From Firmicutes bacterium UBA1065 (lineage in GTDB: Bacteria > Bacillota > Clostridia > Tissierellales > Sedimentibacteraceae): a stretch of 15,877 nt of DNA. The notes under the pieces were generated by a model that was not told where the DNA came from, ran no database searches, and saw only the letters and a program-made list of their open reading frames with translations. The stretch lies in the NCBI GenBank assembly GCA_002316225.1, contig DCDC01000028.1:1-15877 (forward strand), given 5' to 3'. The position numbers and the translations under genes were made by a program. The first letter of the stretch is position 1. The number at the start of each line of letters is the position of its first letter. This document shows, piece by piece, positions 14,541-15,877 of this stretch.

Positions 14541-15307
14541 GTATTCTAAAAGTTGACAATGTTACCATGAAATTCGGTGGAGTTACTGCTGTCAACAATC
14601 TTAACATAGAAATTCAGGAAGGAAGAATAGAAGCCTTGATTGGTCCTAACGGGGCAGGAAAAACAACCGCCTTTAATGTTATTACCGGTGTTTATATGCC
14701 TACCGAAGGTAATGTCTACTACAAGGGTGAAAAGATTACAGGCCTCACCCCTGACAAAATAACGAAAAAGGGTATTGCACGAACCTTCCAGAATATAAGA
14801 TTGTTTAAAAATCTAACCGTATTTGAAAACATACTGATTGCCAATCATCTGAGATTGAATTCAAATTTCTTGTCCGGCACCCTTAGGCTTCCCTGGTACA
14901 GCAAGGAAGAAAAGCAGATGCGGGAAAAATCGGAGATGCTTTTAGAAAAATTGGATTTGTTAAGATTAAAAAATGAAATAGCTCACTCACTTCCATATGG
15001 GGAGCAGCGAAAATTAGAGATAGCCAGGGCTCTTGCCACAGATGCGGACCTTCTGCTCCTGGATGAGCCTGCAGCAGGTATGAATCCTTCCGAAACAATG
15101 GAACTGTCAGAGTTCATTCATACCATTAGAGATGAATTTAAGCTTACGATTTTTATGATTGAGCATCATATGGATTTGGTTATGGAAATATCAGAAAAGA
15201 TCTATGTTTTGGATTTTGGCCAGCTAATTGCTCAAGGAACGGCAGATGAGGTTAAAAATGACCAAAGAGTAATTGAGGCTTACCTGGGGGTGGAAGAAGA
15301 TGCTTAG
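14537..15307 (+). CDS. livG: Branched-chain amino acid type ABC transporter ATP-binding protein (LivG-like)
   Basis: Cytoplasmic ATPase of the Liv-type importer, expected to form a heterodimer with LivF. The 256 residues contain Walker A GPNGAGKTT (36-44), the Q-loop Gln85 (TFQNIRLF), the LivG-type signature LPYGEQRKLEIARAL (152-166), Walker B with the catalytic glutamate (LLLLDEP, 172-178) and the switch His210 (IEHHMD). All catalytic elements are intact. The start is ATG 14537, which overlaps the livM stop as ATGA and has AGGGAGGT 8 nt upstream. An in-frame ATG at 14483 inside livM has no such site and would add an unneeded N-terminal extension. Confidence 0.95.
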   Translation: MSILKVDNVTMKFGGVTAVNNLNIEIQEGRIEALIGPNGAGKTTAFNVITGVYMPTEGNVYYKGEKITGLTPDKITKKGIARTFQNIRLFKNLTVFENILIANHLRLNSNFLSGTLRLPWYSKEEKQMREKSEMLLEKLDLLRLKNEIAHSLPYGEQRKLEIARALATDADLLLLDEPAAGMNPSETMELSEFIHTIRDEFKLTIFMIEHHMDLVMEISEKIYVLDFGQLIAQGTADEVKNDQRVIEAYLGVEEDA

Positions 15308-15877
15308 AATTAATGATCTTTATGTAAATTACGGAGGAATATCCGCAGTCAAGGGCATCAGCATGCATGTTCCCGAAAAGTCAATCGTAACCTTGATAGG
15401 TGCCAACGGAGCGGGAAAAAGCACCACCCTTAAGGCCATAGCAGGGCTTGTAAAAGCCAGAAGCGGCCAAATCTTGTTCCAGGGTGAAAACATACTCGGA
15501 AAAGATGCCATAGATATTGTTGCAAGGGGAATCACCATGATTCCGGAAGGAAGAAGAGTCTTCGTCAACCTGACTGTACTGGAAAATCTGAAAATAGGCG
15601 CTTACCTCAGGAAAGACAATATTGAGGATGATATAAAAAGGGTTTATGATTTATTCCCAATACTGAAGCAAAGAGCATGGCAATTGGCCGGTACCTTGTC
15701 CGGAGGCGAGCAGCAGATGCTGGCAGTAGGAAGAGCCTTAATGGCCAGGCCTAAAATGATAATGATGGATGAACCCTCCCTGGGTTTGGCTCCCTTGATA
15801 GTAAATGCCATATTTGACATTATAAAAGAAATAAACAAGCAGGGGACCACAATTCTGTTAATCGAGCAAAATGCCAA
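15300..15877 (+). CDS. livF: Branched-chain amino acid type ABC transporter ATP-binding protein (LivF-like), 3' end cut by the window
   Basis: Second ATPase of the importer. The visible 192 codons read without a stop to the window edge. They show Walker A GANGAGKST (34-42), the LivF-type PEGRRVF segment (82-88) in the Q-loop region, signature LSGGEQQM (133-140), and Walker B IMMDEP (154-159). The stretch IEQNA (188-192) occupies the switch-histidine position; LivF proteins normally have Gln there instead of His. About 40 residues are missing compared with the usual family length of about 235. The start ATG at 15300 overlaps the end of livG by eight bases, so translation is coupled. Confidence 0.94.
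   Translation, partial: MLRINDLYVNYGGISAVKGISMHVPEKSIVTLIGANGAGKSTTLKAIAGLVKARSGQILFQGENILGKDAIDIVARGITMIPEGRRVFVNLTVLENLKIGAYLRKDNIEDDIKRVYDLFPILKQRAWQLAGTLSGGEQQMLAVGRALMARPKMIMMDEPSLGLAPLIVNAIFDIIKEINKQGTTILLIEQNA

Noticed and set aside
1..15877. CRISPR array, prophage, transposase or toxin-antitoxin pair
   Set aside because: No regularly spaced repeats, no mobile-element genes and no paired small genes are visible; the only notable repeat is the two-copy 40-mer.

Overview
The window looks like chromosomal DNA of a low-GC Gram-positive anaerobe, probably in the Clostridia or Tissierellia. The reasons are sigma-A-type promoters with near-consensus boxes and 17-bp spacers, strong AGGAGG-type ribosome binding sites, U-tailed terminators, lipoprotein binding proteins and an S-layer homology (SLH) protein. 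No species is claimed.

Layout. Positions 1-52 are the 3' part of a tRNA-Ala(CGC), followed by its terminator. On the minus strand, 148-3706 is a three-gene TAXI-type TRAP transporter operon: solute receptor, then a DUF1850 protein, then a fused DctQM permease. It has its own promoter at 3761-3789. The operon and promoter are bracketed by two perfect 40-bp direct-repeat copies of a hairpin (106-145 and 3858-3897). The permease is also visibly richer in G+C than most of the window. Together with the adjacent tRNA gene, this suggests the transporter is a transferred cassette.

All remaining genes are on the plus strand: an AI-2E family membrane protein (4051-5118), a YhcC/YtqA-type radical SAM protein (5233-6150), a secreted SLH-anchored protein with an unrecognised repetitive C-terminal region (6252-8573), an alanine racemase and serine hydroxymethyltransferase pair with a shared promoter and terminator (alr-glyA, 8719-11083), and a branched-chain amino acid type ABC importer operon (livJ-livH-livM-livG-livF, 11278 to the window end, livF cut off). 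A terminator-like hairpin between livJ and livH probably makes the binding protein more abundant than the membrane and ATPase subunits.

How the genes work together. Two amino-acid or organic-acid uptake systems (TRAP-TAXI and Liv) flank PLP enzymes that interconvert alanine enantiomers and serine/glycine. This fits an amino-acid-using anaerobe, but the substrates of both transporters are inferred from family only. I see no CRISPR array, phage gene, transposase or clearly new multi-gene system. The points most worth following up are the repeat-bracketed TRAP cassette and the unknown repeat domain of the SLH protein.
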